The notes: a model not told the origin generated them from the letters alone. 64,000 nt of DNA from Paraburkholderia madseniana (GCF_009690905.1 NZ_VOSW01000017.1:51033-115032); one strand, 5' to 3'. Positions 34,906 through 45,190 are shown, counted from the first letter of the stretch. Numbers and translations: made by a program.

Positions 34906-37900
34906 CCCGCTTCGAATGTTTCGCGCAGACGATGGCCCGACGGCAGCTTTGCCGCGAGCGCGTCTTTCATCGTCCGGCCAAGTGCTGCGTGGTAGTCGGC
35001 CGATTGCGTGTCGCCGGCCAACTCGCAGGCGCGGGCAGCCGTGCGATGGATGCGCCAGTCCGCGAGCGGCGTCTGGTAACCCCGCATCGCGTCGAGCGCA
35101 TGCTGCACGCAGCGCAACGCATGGGTTGCGTCATGCTGTTCGCACGCGACCCGCGCGCGCATCTCCCACGCGAAGCCCTGCCACGTGCGTTCTTCGATCG
35201 AGGTCGCCAGTTTGACGAGACGGTCGGCATGCGTGATCGCTGCGTCGAGATCGCGCTCCTCGAGTGCGACGCCCGCGAGCCCCCATTCGAGCGGCAGACG
35301 CCAGTACCAGTCGAAGATCACCGGCAGCGCGTCCATTCGTTGCATCACCTGTGTGAGCGCGTCGCGTGCGGCGCGCGTATCGCCGAGGCCGAGCTGTGCG
35401 AGCCCGGTCAGCAGCAGGCAGAGCCGGTATTCGGCCGGCAGGATCGATTTGCCGCTGCCCGGCTCGGGCGACTTGCCGGCCAGCACCTGCGTGCAGGCTA
35501 GCAGCATCGCGTCGAAATCCATCGCGTGGAATTGCACCCAGCAGCGATAGAGCGTGAGCGTGTCCGCGCCGTACGGGTTGCCGTTGTGCGCGAACATCGC
35601 GATTGCCTTGTCGAACTCGCGCTGCGCGCGGCCGAATTCGCCGAGATAGAGCTGCGTCCACGGCACACCCAGATGGACCATCCAGGTCGCGCGTGCCATG
35701 TTGAACTCGGGGCGGTTTTCGTCGTTCTCGACGAGGAAACGGTAGCTTTTGAGGATGGTGTCCTGGGCTTCCTGGTAGCGCGACGACACGAGCAAGACCA
35801 TCGAGTATTCGCACAGCGACCAGGCGGTCGTGTAGGGATCGTCACCGGCGCGCAGGGGGACGAGCGCGGCCTCGCACCGCACGATGTCTTCGGCGCACCA
35901 GCCGCGCACCCACATCCGCCATACGTAGCAACTGATGCGGGTGCGGGCCTGCTGCTGCGGGTTGGTCTGCCGGTCGCTGAGCGCGAGTGCTTCGTCGATG
36001 ATCTGGCTGCAGCGCAACTGGTCGCGCCAGCTATACGTGTACGCGAGGCTCATCAGCGCGCGGCTCTGGATATCGATCAGGCCGTGCTGCGCGGCACGCT
36101 CCGCGAGCTGCTCGCAGGTTTCCCGCGCGCGGGAGTCGTGGGCCGCCGCGAAGATCGAAGCACGGCCTTCGAGGAATTCCGTTTCCGCCGCCGCGCGGGC
36201 TTCACTGGGCAGGTTGGCCGCGAACATCAGCGCGCGGTCGAGGACCGCGAGCGCGTCGTTGTAGGCGAGACGTTTCTTCGCCGTCTGGATCGCAATGCGC
36301 AGATAGCCGAGCGCACGTTCCCAACGTTTCGCGGCGGCGAAGTGCTGGGCGAGTTCGGCGGCGACCCCGCCGCGCTCCTCGGGTGCGAACAGCGCCTCGA
36401 GCGCCTCGGCGACGCGCAGATGAGAGCGGACGGTGCGCAGCGGTCCCTGCCGCTCGTAGAAGGTCTGCCGGTACATCGTGTGGCGAAACACATAGGTGCT
36501 CGCGGCGAACCCGTCCTCGAGCGCAGACGTCGGCTCGCGCCGGATAAAGCTTTCCTGACGGCAGAGCGCCTCGCAGATATCCTCGAAATGCTCGTGGCTC
36601 AAGGCGGCGGCCGGCGCCGCAGTGGTCACGCTAAACGCGAGGCCGGCGACGCTCGCGCCTTCGAGCGCGCGTTGCTGGTCGTCGGTCAGCCGCTGGATGC
36701 GATGCTCGATGACCTGGTTCAACGTGAGCGGCACTTCCAGCCGCACTTCCGAGGGCGACAGATGCAGCTTCCAGCCCTCGGGCGTCGATTGCGCGATGCC
36801 TTGTTCGACCAGGTGATCGAGCGTCGCGACCATGAACAGCGGGTTACCCCCGGAGCGCTCGCGCACGAGCTGAGCGAAGCCGTTCGCGCTGTCGAGCCGG
36901 GCGTCGCGCGGGCCGCCCGTCAGATATTCGGCGATGGCGCCTTCGGTCAAGGGTTCCAGGACGATGTCGTGACACAGCTTCTGCACCCCCAGATCGCGGT
37001 TCAGCCGGCACAACGGGTGTTGCGCGAGTTCGGCGTCTTCCGGGCGGTACGTGGCGATCACCATCAGACGTGCGCCGCTGCGATGGCGGGCAAGCGCGGA
37101 CAGCATGTCGACCGTCGAATAGTCGGACCAATGCAGGTCTTCGAACACCAGCGCGAGCGGCCGCTCAAGCGAGAGCGCTTCGAGGAATTCGCAGATCTCT
37201 CTCAACATGCGCCCGCTCGCCGCGCCGATCACCTGATGCTGCAGCTCGGCGCGGTATTGCTGCGGCACCGATCCCAGCATCTGGAGCGCCCAGGTCGGTG
37301 CGATCGACACGAGCGTGCGGGTGATCATCGGGCCCGCTTCGCTGCGGGTCAACTGGGTCAGCGCGTCGAGCACCGGGTAGTAAGGCTCGATGCCGCCGTA
37401 GCCTTCGACGCAGCGCCCGAGCGACGTCAACACCGTGGCATCGCCATCGAGCGAGTCCAGGAACCGATTGACGAGCGTCGTCTTGCCGATGCCTGGTTCG
37501 CCCGCCACGAACACGATGCGCGATGCACCATGACGTGCCTCGTCGAACAGCGTCTTCAAGCGGTTCAGTTGCTGCTTGCGGCCGACGAATCCGCCATGGC
37601 TGCGCTGGTCCGCCTCGCGCGGACCAGTGCTGGAACTGGCGGAGAGCGGCGCAATGAAGCAATAGCCGCGGCCGCGATGGGTTTCGATAAAGCTTGGACG
37701 TGCGGGATCGTCGCCGAGCGCCGTGCGGATGGTCAGCATGTGGGCCTTCAGCACTTCGGGCTGGACATGCACGTTCTGCCAGAGCGCATCGAGGAATTCC
37801 TCGTGGGTGATGAGCCGCCCGGCGTGGTTGATCAGGTATTGCAGCATGTCGTAGGCGCGCGGCGCCAACGTGAGCCTCCGGCTCGTGCCGTCGGGCGCAC

Positions 37901-37955
37901 ATTGCCAGACACATCGATTCACTCGATCCAGCCGAAAGGGTGGGAAATCGATCAC
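34902..37955 (-). CDS. Winged-helix / AAA ATPase / TPR regulator, copy A
   Basis: 1017 residues. Residues ~1-103 are an OmpR/PhoB-type winged helix (LTLAPRAYDMLQYLINHAGRLITHEEFLDALW, ending RGRGYCFIAPL). Next is an AAA_16/STAND-like ATPase with Walker A GEPGIGKTT at 152-160 and Walker B LALVFEDLHWSDY, then about 500 residues of TPR-like helices. Such proteins are ATP-dependent switches resembling adenylate-cyclase-type ATPases joined to a DNA-binding head; no receiver domain is present. It is divergent from a paralogue at 38180 over a 224-bp region. Target unknown. Confidence 0.92.
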   Translation of the reverse strand: MIDFPPFRLDRVNRCVWQCAPDGTSRRLTLAPRAYDMLQYLINHAGRLITHEEFLDALWQNVHVQPEVLKAHMLTIRTALGDDPARPSFIETHRGRGYCFIAPLSASSSTGPREADQRSHGGFVGRKQQLNRLKTLFDEARHGASRIVFVAGEPGIGKTTLVNRFLDSLDGDATVLTSLGRCVEGYGGIEPYYPVLDALTQLTRSEAGPMITRTLVSIAPTWALQMLGSVPQQYRAELQHQVIGAASGRMLREICEFLEALSLERPLALVFEDLHWSDYSTVDMLSALARHRSGARLMVIATYRPEDAELAQHPLCRLNRDLGVQKLCHDIVLEPLTEGAIAEYLTGGPRDARLDSANGFAQLVRERSGGNPLFMVATLDHLVEQGIAQSTPEGWKLHLSPSEVRLEVPLTLNQVIEHRIQRLTDDQQRALEGASVAGLAFSVTTAAPAAALSHEHFEDICEALCRQESFIRREPTSALEDGFAASTYVFRHTMYRQTFYERQGPLRTVRSHLRVAEALEALFAPEERGGVAAELAQHFAAAKRWERALGYLRIAIQTAKKRLAYNDALAVLDRALMFAANLPSEARAAAETEFLEGRASIFAAAHDSRARETCEQLAERAAQHGLIDIQSRALMSLAYTYSWRDQLRCSQIIDEALALSDRQTNPQQQARTRISCYVWRMWVRGWCAEDIVRCEAALVPLRAGDDPYTTAWSLCEYSMVLLVSSRYQEAQDTILKSYRFLVENDENRPEFNMARATWMVHLGVPWTQLYLGEFGRAQREFDKAIAMFAHNGNPYGADTLTLYRCWVQFHAMDFDAMLLACTQVLAGKSPEPGSGKSILPAEYRLCLLLTGLAQLGLGDTRAARDALTQVMQRMDALPVIFDWYWRLPLEWGLAGVALEERDLDAAITHADRLVKLATSIEERTWQGFAWEMRARVACEQHDATHALRCVQHALDAMRGYQTPLADWRIHRTAARACELAGDTQSADYHAALGRTMKDALAAKLPSGHRLRETFEAG

Positions 37956-37975
37956 CTAGGTTCTCCGATGGCGCT

Positions 37976-37993
37976 GCAACCCGACTTGGTTGC
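37976..37993. promoter_or_regulatory. Inverted repeat near the start of regulator A
   Basis: GCAACC-N6-GGTTGC, 21-38 bp before the ATG of regulator A. Well placed for autoregulation. Confidence 0.4.
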
Positions 37994-38054
37994 CGCGATT
38001 TTATACTGCACCTGTCGGTCATGCTGAGTGAAGCATTCCATTACACAATCAGGA

Positions 38055-38074
38055 CCGGAAAATCACCCTTCCGG
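38055..38074. promoter_or_regulatory. Central inverted repeat in the divergent regulator promoter
   Basis: CCGGAA (38055-38060) and TTCCGG (38069-38074), 8 bp apart, lie midway between the two divergent paralogous regulators. Confidence 0.45.
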
Positions 38075-38179
38075 ATTTCGAACACCTTACCCTGACGGGA
38101 AATGTGTGCGTTTCGCCCTGGCAGGCGGGCGCGTTTGTTCTTCAGAGGGTTGGCTAAAGGCATGAGGAGCAAGGTTGGC

Positions 38180-41100
38180 ATGAAGGCTCATTCGAGCAGG
38201 TTATCGTCGATCAGTTTCGAAGGCTTTCGTCTGGATACGACGAACGAATGTCTTTGGCGGCTGGCTTCTTCCGGCACGACACCCGAGCGGATCGACCTGA
38301 CGCGCAAGACCTTCGGCGTGTTGCGGTTTCTGATCGAGAATCGCGGTGCGCTGATTACCCATGACGCGCTGCTCGAAGCCGTGTGGCCCGACGTGCACGT
38401 GCAGCCCGAAGTCGTGAAGAGCCACATACAGACGATCCGGACACGGCTCGGCGATAGCGCGCAGCGCCCTCGCTACATCGAAACGCTGCGCGGACGCGGC
38501 TATCGTTTCGTCGCGCCGGTCGAGATCCCTGCAACGGAACTTGCGCCAGCCGTAAGCGAGGAGAGCTTCGGCCGCTTTGCCGGACGCACGAGCGAACTGC
38601 GGCAACTGTGTGCCGCAATGGACCAGGCCCGATGCGGAAACGCTCAGATCGTGGTGGTTGCAGGTGAACCGGGCATCGGCAAGACAGCGTTGCTCAGGCG
38701 GTTCGTTGCCGCCCAACGGTCCGGACCTGAGGATGCGTGGGTTGCCGAAGGGCATTGTGTCGAGGGCTATGGGGGCGCGGAGCCGTTTTATCCGGTTCTG
38801 CAGGCGCTCGGCCAACTTTGCCAGGGAACCGGCGGCAGCGAAGTCGTGACAGCGCTGGTGACGCTGGCGCCCACGTGGGCATGGCAGCTCCCGGGTCAGG
38901 TGGCGAGTCAGGTGCGCGAGTCCCTGCATCGGCAGCTTCCTCACGCGTCGCGCGAACGCATGCTGCGGGAGATCCGAGCCTTGCTGAGCGCTCTGACGCA
39001 GACGCAACCGCTGCTTCTGATATTCGAAGATCTTCATTGGGCCGACTACTCGACGATCGATTTTCTGGCGGCGCTGGCGCGCCAGCCAGGCGCGCTGCGC
39101 CTGATGGTCGTCGTCACTTACCGGCCGGACGAGGCGGCGCTGGCCGAACACCCCATCGAGCAACTGCACCACGAGCTTTCGCTGAGAGGCTTATGCCGGG
39201 AGCTGGCGCTGGGTCCGTTGCCTCGCGATGCGGTGGTTGCGTGGCTGACAGACCGCGATCACATCGACCCTGCCGAGGAAGAGCTGTCCTATCTCATCGC
39301 GCAACGTTGCGGCGGCAATCCACTGTTTATGCGGGCGACCCTTGCCGATCTCGTGGAGCGCAACATGCTCCGCAAGACAGCGACGGGCTGGCGGCCGCTG
39401 GCGCCTCTCGCGACGATCGGCGCGGCAGCGCCACACACGATAACCCGGGCGCTCGAAGGTAGAATCCGGCGCCTCGGTGCCGACGAACGGAATGTGCTTG
39501 AGGCCGCTAGCGTGGCAGGGCTCTGCTTTTCATCGGCGACCGTGGCCGAGGCCGCGGGTCTGTCGACGGAGCAGTTCGACGATATCTGCGAGGCGCTGGC
39601 ACGCACTCAACGCTTCATTCAACGTTGCGGGGTGAAGCGCTTACCCGACGGGGGAGCGGCGGCGATGTTCTGTTTCGACCATGCGCTCATTCGTCACGCG
39701 TTCTATGGACGTCAAGGGCTGACTCGCCGCTCCCGTTTGCATCGGCAAATCGCGGAACGGCTCGAGGCGATCTACGCTCGCGATCAGCGAGCGGAGGTGG
39801 CATACGAGCTCGGACATCATTTCGCCGACGCGAGAGACTGGCTCAAGGCGATTGACTATCTACGCATGGCGCTGCAAACCGCAAAGGTTCGCTTTGCGTA
39901 TCGCGAGGCGCAGTCGATTCTCGACTTTGCCGCTTCGCTCACCACCAGGTTGCCGGCTGATTTGCGTCCACTGAAAAGCTTTGAGTTTGCCGAGGCGCGC
40001 GCGTCGCTTTACGCTGCCGCGCATGATCCGCGCGCCGAGGCCGCCTGGATCGAACTGGAGGAGCAGGCACGCACGATTGGCCGGCTCGATGCGCAATTGC
40101 GCGCCATGCTCGGCCTGGCCTACGTCTTTAGCTGGAGCGACAGGCAACGTTGCATCGAGGTGCTAAACGTTGCGCTGGCGCTCAGCGCGTCGCATCCCGA
40201 CCTGCGCGTCAGTGCGCTGGTGCGCGTGAGTGCCTACGTACGCCGTATCTGGACGGACGGCTGGTCGCATGCCGATCTGATTGAGTGCGAGACGGCGATG
40301 CGTGCGCTGCGCGAGACGGGGGATCCCTTGCTGATCGCCCGGGCGAATATGGAACACAGCATGCTGTGCATCATTTCCACCCGCTATCGCGAAGCGCTCG
40401 GCACGGTGCGGGCGAATTACCAGATCCTCTTTGAGCATGCGGTGGAACATCCGGGCTTTGACCTCGCGCGGGCGACGTGGATGGTCCGGCTGGGTACTGC
40501 GTGGGCTTATCTCTTCCTTGGAGAGTTGGGGCGGTCGATGGAATCGTTCGACCAGGGTATGGCTTCGTTTCACGAGAACGGCGACTATTTTGCGGCCCGC
40601 ACACTCGAGGTCTATCGGGGTTGGTTGCTCGTGCACACGATGGACTACGAGTCAGTCATTGAAATGTACGAACGCTTTGTGCCGGCTTCAAACTCGTCCG
40701 ATCGAGTGGTCGAAGCCGACTCCGGCGCGCTGCTGCCCGTGCAACACCGTGCGTGCATCGTGCTCGCGGGCCTCGCGTATATTGGATTGGAGGACGGCGT
40801 ACGCGCCTCGGCGCTGTTTGCTGAAGCGCAACGGCAACTGGACGCTACACCCATCATGTTCGACTGGTACTGGCGACTGGCAATCGAATGGGGTGCCGCC
40901 GAGGCCGCGATGATGGCGGGCGACCATCGCACCGCGCGATCGCGCGGGGAGGCGTTCCTCAAGCTCGCCCTCGCCACCGAAGACCGGACGTGGCAGGCGC
41001 TCGCCTGGGAAGTCGTCGCGCGAGAGGCGCTCGCGAGTGGCGATCCGGTCATTGCACGCGAGCACATCAACGCCGCGTTCGCGGCCACGGAAGGCGTCGA

Positions 41101-41281
41101 AACCCCGCTGGCGGACTGGCGGCTTCACCGCACGGCGGCGGCGATTCACGAGGCCTGCGGCGACGCCGAACAGGCGGATGTGCAACAGCGCCATTTCATG
41201 TCGACGCTCGAGCGCCTGTCGAATTCCTTGCCGCGTGGCGCTCAGATCGGCCGGCGTCTGCTCGCTCTTTCAACAAGCTGA
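38180..41281 (+). CDS. Winged-helix / AAA ATPase / TPR regulator, copy B
   Basis: About 1033 residues from ATG at 38180 (GAGGAG and AAGG upstream; ATG at 38162 also possible). Same architecture as its divergent neighbour: winged helix (LTRKTFGVLRFLIENRGALITHDALLEAVWPDVHVQPEVVKSHIQTIRTRLGD), Walker A AGEPGIGKTALLRRF, Walker B LLLIFEDLHWADYSTIDFL, and a long TPR-like C-terminal half. The two are clear but old paralogues. They may cross-regulate or bind the shared 224-bp region together. No neighbouring pathway suggests a target. Confidence 0.92.
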   Translation: MKAHSSRLSSISFEGFRLDTTNECLWRLASSGTTPERIDLTRKTFGVLRFLIENRGALITHDALLEAVWPDVHVQPEVVKSHIQTIRTRLGDSAQRPRYIETLRGRGYRFVAPVEIPATELAPAVSEESFGRFAGRTSELRQLCAAMDQARCGNAQIVVVAGEPGIGKTALLRRFVAAQRSGPEDAWVAEGHCVEGYGGAEPFYPVLQALGQLCQGTGGSEVVTALVTLAPTWAWQLPGQVASQVRESLHRQLPHASRERMLREIRALLSALTQTQPLLLIFEDLHWADYSTIDFLAALARQPGALRLMVVVTYRPDEAALAEHPIEQLHHELSLRGLCRELALGPLPRDAVVAWLTDRDHIDPAEEELSYLIAQRCGGNPLFMRATLADLVERNMLRKTATGWRPLAPLATIGAAAPHTITRALEGRIRRLGADERNVLEAASVAGLCFSSATVAEAAGLSTEQFDDICEALARTQRFIQRCGVKRLPDGGAAAMFCFDHALIRHAFYGRQGLTRRSRLHRQIAERLEAIYARDQRAEVAYELGHHFADARDWLKAIDYLRMALQTAKVRFAYREAQSILDFAASLTTRLPADLRPLKSFEFAEARASLYAAAHDPRAEAAWIELEEQARTIGRLDAQLRAMLGLAYVFSWSDRQRCIEVLNVALALSASHPDLRVSALVRVSAYVRRIWTDGWSHADLIECETAMRALRETGDPLLIARANMEHSMLCIISTRYREALGTVRANYQILFEHAVEHPGFDLARATWMVRLGTAWAYLFLGELGRSMESFDQGMASFHENGDYFAARTLEVYRGWLLVHTMDYESVIEMYERFVPASNSSDRVVEADSGALLPVQHRACIVLAGLAYIGLEDGVRASALFAEAQRQLDATPIMFDWYWRLAIEWGAAEAAMMAGDHRTARSRGEAFLKLALATEDRTWQALAWEVVAREALASGDPVIAREHINAAFAATEGVETPLADWRLHRTAAAIHEACGDAEQADVQQRHFMSTLERLSNSLPRGAQIGRRLLALSTS

Positions 41282-41301
41282 CACATGCTTCAAACGTGGG
41301 A

Positions 41302-41350
41302 CATGAGGCATGAGGTATTAGCCATGAGACATGAGACATGAGACATGGGG
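41302..41350. repeat. Heptanucleotide tandem repeat
   Basis: Seven units of 7 bp: CATGAGG twice, TATTAGC, CATGAGA three times, CATGGGG. It lies between the stop of regulator B and the start of the pyruvate oxidase gene. Copy number may vary by slippage; its distance to the gene (about 180 bp) would let it affect expression only indirectly. Confidence 0.8.
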
Positions 41351-41527
41351 GAGCCATCATGGCGCCAATCCCCCCGCAGGGTGATATCGGCCGACAAGGA
41401 GTCGATGCAAGATAAGTGAATCCTCCCACCGATGGAATCAGCGCGACCCGCAGTGACAAACTCCGGTCCCGCGGTTCATATCGGCAGCGGATCATTTCAT
41501 GCATGGAGCACTTTCAGGAGAGCCGGG

Positions 41528-43237
41528 ATGAGTAAAAAAGTTGCCGAAATCATTGTGGATACGCTCGCCTCGGCGGGCGTCAAGCATTGCTACGGGATCG
41601 TGGGCGACACGCTGAATCTTATTGCTCATCACATCAACGAGAGCGACATCGAGTGGGTCCATGTGCGCCATGAGGAGGCGGGGGCGTTCGCCGCCGAAGC
41701 CGAGGCCATGTTGACCGGCAACCTCACGGCCGTGGCGGGAAGCTGCGGCCCTGGCAGCCTTCACTTCATCAATGGCCTCGTGGACGCCAACCGCAATCGG
41801 GCGCCGGTCATCCTGATTGCAACCCAGGTCGCGAGCGAGGAACTCGGCTTCAACTTTCCGCAGGAAGTCGACTTCAAGGCGATCTACGGATCGTGCAGCG
41901 TGTTCTGCGACATGATCATTACGCCCGAGCAGGCGCGACGCAAAACCGTGATTGCCTGTCAGACCGCCATTGCAAAGGGTGGCGTCGCCGTGCTGATCGT
42001 TCCGGTTGACATCGCCCATGCGGATGCCAGCGATAACGTCCCATATTCGGTCCACACGAATGTGCCGGTGGTCCGGCCGAGTGACGCAGACCTCGACCGT
42101 GTGGCTGACATCCTCAATTCGGGTGAGAAGATTGCGATCTACGGCGGTTCCGGATGCCGTGGCGCGCACGCCGAAATCATGGCGGTTGCCGAGCGGCTCA
42201 AGGCACCCATTGCGCACACGTCCCGCGCAAAAGACGCGCTGGAACATGACAACCCGTACAACGTCGGCATGACCGGCATTATCGGCGGCGAAGCAGGCTA
42301 TCTGGCGGTATCCGAATGCGAGACCTTGCTGCTGCTGGGCGCCGACTTCGCGTGGCGGCAGTTCTATCCGGAGAAGGCCAGAATCGTTCAGATCGACATG
42401 GCGCCCGACCATCTCGGCCGTCGGCATCCGGTCACGCTTGGGTTGGTTGGCGATATCAAGGCCACGATGGAGGCGTTGCTGCCGCGCCTTGAACCGCGTA
42501 CGTCGACCGAGTTCCGCGACAAGCTCGTCGAGCGGCATGCACGCGCAGTGGAAACTCACCGGTCGAAGGCCGTTGCGTCCAACCGCGGAACGATTCCGCC
42601 CATCTACCTGACCGAGTTGATCAACCGGTACGCAGCGAGCGATGCACTCTTCTGCGCCGACGATGGGACGCCCACGGTCTGGCTTTACCGGCATATCGAC
42701 ACGAACGGAAAACGCCGGGTGTTTTCGAGTCTGCTCCACGGCACGATGGCGGCGGCCCTGCCGATGTCGATGGGCCTGCAGAAATGCCAGCCTGGACGTC
42801 AGGTGATCTCCATGTCCGGCGACGGCGGTCTCGCTATGCTGTTCGGTGAACTCATGACGCTCGTGCAGGAGAAGCTGCCCGTCAAGGTGGTGGTGTTCGA
42901 CAACGGCAAGCTTGGATTTATCGACATCGAGCAGAAGTCCGAAGGCATGCTCCCGCTCTATACGGGCCTGCAAAACCCGGACTTCGGCAAGGTCGCCGAG
43001 GCAATCGGCCTGTGGGGACGCACGGTGGCGAAGGCCGATGAACTCGAAGAGGCCGTCATCGCATGGTTGAACGAACCCGGCCCGGCGCTTCTGAACGTCA
43101 AGGTCGACACGATGACACTCGTGATGCCGCCGAAGATCGAGTGGGGTGCTGCGTACGGAATGGTTTTGTATTCAGCGAAAGCCATGCTGCAGGGGCAGTC
43201 CGCCGATGTGTTCGCCATGATCCGCGAAAATTTATAG
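41528..43237 (+). CDS. poxB: Pyruvate oxidase/dehydrogenase (cytochrome or quinone linked), PoxB-like
   Basis: About 569 residues from ATG at 41528 (AGGAG upstream), close to the 572 of E. coli PoxB. Pyr-domain glutamate in VHVRHEEAGAFAAEAEAMLTG; PP-domain motif SGDGGLAMLFGELMTLVQEKLPVKVVVFDNGKLGF. By family it oxidatively decarboxylates pyruvate to acetate and CO2 with ThDP and FAD, passing electrons to the quinone pool at the membrane. It is clearly distinct from the 573-residue twins at 24189 and 49753. A LysR gene follows. Confidence 0.88.
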   Translation: MSKKVAEIIVDTLASAGVKHCYGIVGDTLNLIAHHINESDIEWVHVRHEEAGAFAAEAEAMLTGNLTAVAGSCGPGSLHFINGLVDANRNRAPVILIATQVASEELGFNFPQEVDFKAIYGSCSVFCDMIITPEQARRKTVIACQTAIAKGGVAVLIVPVDIAHADASDNVPYSVHTNVPVVRPSDADLDRVADILNSGEKIAIYGGSGCRGAHAEIMAVAERLKAPIAHTSRAKDALEHDNPYNVGMTGIIGGEAGYLAVSECETLLLLGADFAWRQFYPEKARIVQIDMAPDHLGRRHPVTLGLVGDIKATMEALLPRLEPRTSTEFRDKLVERHARAVETHRSKAVASNRGTIPPIYLTELINRYAASDALFCADDGTPTVWLYRHIDTNGKRRVFSSLLHGTMAAALPMSMGLQKCQPGRQVISMSGDGGLAMLFGELMTLVQEKLPVKVVVFDNGKLGFIDIEQKSEGMLPLYTGLQNPDFGKVAEAIGLWGRTVAKADELEEAVIAWLNEPGPALLNVKVDTMTLVMPPKIEWGAAYGMVLYSAKAMLQGQSADVFAMIRENL

Positions 43238-43475
43238 GACTTGCTGGAGCAGGGGGGCGGCGGGCGAGTTGATCACCGCCTTTGCGATCGCGCTGAACCG
43301 AAGGATCAGCGTGCGCGAAGCGTCCTCATGCCCCTGTTTGGCTGTCTCGCCATGGCAGGAGTAGACTCGCCGGGGTTGCTCCGTGATACCACGCCGATCG
43401 TCGCCTTGCGCCGACAAGTGCGCGTGAACAGGAGGAGTCGAAAATACAGTTCGAGTGGCGTCGGGGAATTTGAAA

Positions 43476-44375
43476 ATGCGTCTGTCAAAGGTTGATCTGA
43501 ATCTCTTCGTTGTCTTCGAAGCCGTCTACAGAACACGAAACCTGACGCGCGCAGCGGAGATGCTGTTCATCACCCAGCCTGCTGTCAGCAATGCGTTGGC
43601 GCGGATGCGCAAAACATTCGACGATCAGCTGTTTGTGAGTACGTCGGCCGGCATGATGCCGACTCCCGTTTCGGAAAACATCATCGGCCAGGTTCGCGAG
43701 GCACTGCAACTGCTCGACTCGAGTACTCACGTCGGAGGACGCTTCGACCCCGCCTCGTCCGAGCGTACGTTCCGGCTCAGCATGACCGACCTCACGGAGG
43801 CGCTCCTTCTGCCCGCGCTGGAGGAGGTGCTGCAGCGACTGGCGCCCGGCATTCGTATCGAGAGCTACTTCACGACGCGTAAGGACGTTCCGGAAGCGCT
43901 AGCCAGCGGTGCGGTCAATCTCGCAATCGACGCCCCGCTGATTGACGATCCCTACCTCGAACAGGAGCCGCTGGGCCGCGACCGGTATGCATGCATGCTG
44001 CGTCACGACCATCCGTTTACGAAGAAGAAGCTGACGATCGACGACTACCTCAGCTTCGGCCATATCCACGTATCCAGCCGCCCCCAGGGATCGGGTCTCG
44101 TCGATGCGGAACTGACCAAGCTAGGCGTCAGGCGATCGATTCAGACGCGGGTTCAACACTATCTGGTCGCCCCGTTGATCGCGATGCGAACCGATCTCGT
44201 CCTCACGGCCCCCCTCGTGCTCCTCAAGCGCTATGACGCGCGAATCCTGGCGCTGCCGTTCGATCTTCCGGATCTCCAGTCTCATGGCTACTGGCATCGA
44301 AGCGTGACCGGGGACCCGGCTCATCGTTGGCTGCGCGAGCAGGTTGGCCGGCTCATGCTGGAAATGAACCAGTAG
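43476..44375 (+). CDS. LysR-family transcriptional regulator
   Basis: About 299 residues from ATG at 43476 (GGGGA upstream; ATG at 43455 is alternative). HTH LFVVFEAVYRTRNLTRAAEMLFITQPAVSNALARMRKTFDDQLFV puts it near the NodD/LeuO-like branch. A full substrate-binding domain follows. It is read in the same direction as both poxB upstream and the phosphatase operon downstream (140 bp), so it may control either. Confidence 0.92.
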   Translation: MRLSKVDLNLFVVFEAVYRTRNLTRAAEMLFITQPAVSNALARMRKTFDDQLFVSTSAGMMPTPVSENIIGQVREALQLLDSSTHVGGRFDPASSERTFRLSMTDLTEALLLPALEEVLQRLAPGIRIESYFTTRKDVPEALASGAVNLAIDAPLIDDPYLEQEPLGRDRYACMLRHDHPFTKKKLTIDDYLSFGHIHVSSRPQGSGLVDAELTKLGVRRSIQTRVQHYLVAPLIAMRTDLVLTAPLVLLKRYDARILALPFDLPDLQSHGYWHRSVTGDPAHRWLREQVGRLMLEMNQ

Positions 44376-44515
44376 CTCGGACCCACGGGGCATGTGGCAC
44401 ATTCGGGGCATACATGCCCGGTGTCACGAGGATTTATAGCCGACTATCACAACAATCAATTTCCTGAATGATACGGCGCTGGGTATTCTGCTAGCCATGT
44501 TGAAGCGAGGCTGGC

Positions 44516-45190
44516 ATGGCAGAACTCTATCTTGTACGGCATGGTCAGGCGTCTTTCGGCGCTGAAAACTATGACGAGCTATCCCCCTCCGGTCGTACCC
44601 AATCAAGTTGGCTCGGCGAGTACTTCGCGCAGGCGGATTTGCGGTTCGATCGCGTTGTCATTGGCACGATGCAGCGGCATCGGCAAACCGCCGACGCCAT
44701 TCTCGCCGCCATGGGCGGCCCCCAAGTCGAGCTCGCGCAAGACGCGGGTTTGAACGAATACGATTTCGAGGCATTGTTCGCGGCGCTCGGCGATGAGGGT
44801 TTGCCGTCAGGTTTGTCGGTCACCAGTTCAAAAAAGGACTTCTACAAAGGGCTCCGGCAAGTGCTGCAGCTCTGGGCCGATGACCGCTTGCCGGGCGTTG
44901 TTCCAGAGACATGGCAGCAATTCCAGACGCGTGTCCAGCGTGCGCGCAGCGATATCCAGCGGGCTGGCGGCAGGCGCGTTCTGGTGGTGAGTTCGGGTGG
45001 TCCGATCGCAGTCACTGCCCAGCAGGTTCTGCAGACACCCGCCGCGACCGCGATTGCACTGAACCTGCAGATTCGAAACAGCAGCGTTTGCCAATATGTC
45101 TTTAACGACAACGCGATGTCGCTGGTCAGTTTCAATTCAGTGCCGCATCTCGAACATGCCGAGAGGCGTGAATTTGTCACCTACGGCTGA
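44516..45190 (+). CDS. Histidine phosphatase superfamily protein
   Basis: 224 residues, first of a four-gene operon. LYLVRHGQASF carries the phospho-accepting His of the RHG motif, and VVSSGGPIAV has the second-half signature, although the usual second catalytic His (GH) is replaced by GG. It could dephosphorylate an intermediate made by the phosphotransferase encoded next. The gap to that gene is 22 bp. Confidence 0.88.
   Translation: MAELYLVRHGQASFGAENYDELSPSGRTQSSWLGEYFAQADLRFDRVVIGTMQRHRQTADAILAAMGGPQVELAQDAGLNEYDFEALFAALGDEGLPSGLSVTSSKKDFYKGLRQVLQLWADDRLPGVVPETWQQFQTRVQRARSDIQRAGGRRVLVVSSGGPIAVTAQQVLQTPAATAIALNLQIRNSSVCQYVFNDNAMSLVSFNSVPHLEHAERREFVTYG

Noticed and set aside
35526..38027. 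833-codon open frame on the plus strand
   Set aside because: It is exactly antisense to the winged-helix/ATPase/TPR regulator A, whose domains are clear. Its sequence is Arg-, His- and Gln-rich and matches no family, a common by-product of GC-rich codon bias.
41302..41350. CRISPR-like tandem repeat
   Set aside because: The units are 7 bp with no spacers and no cas genes nearby; it is a simple sequence repeat.
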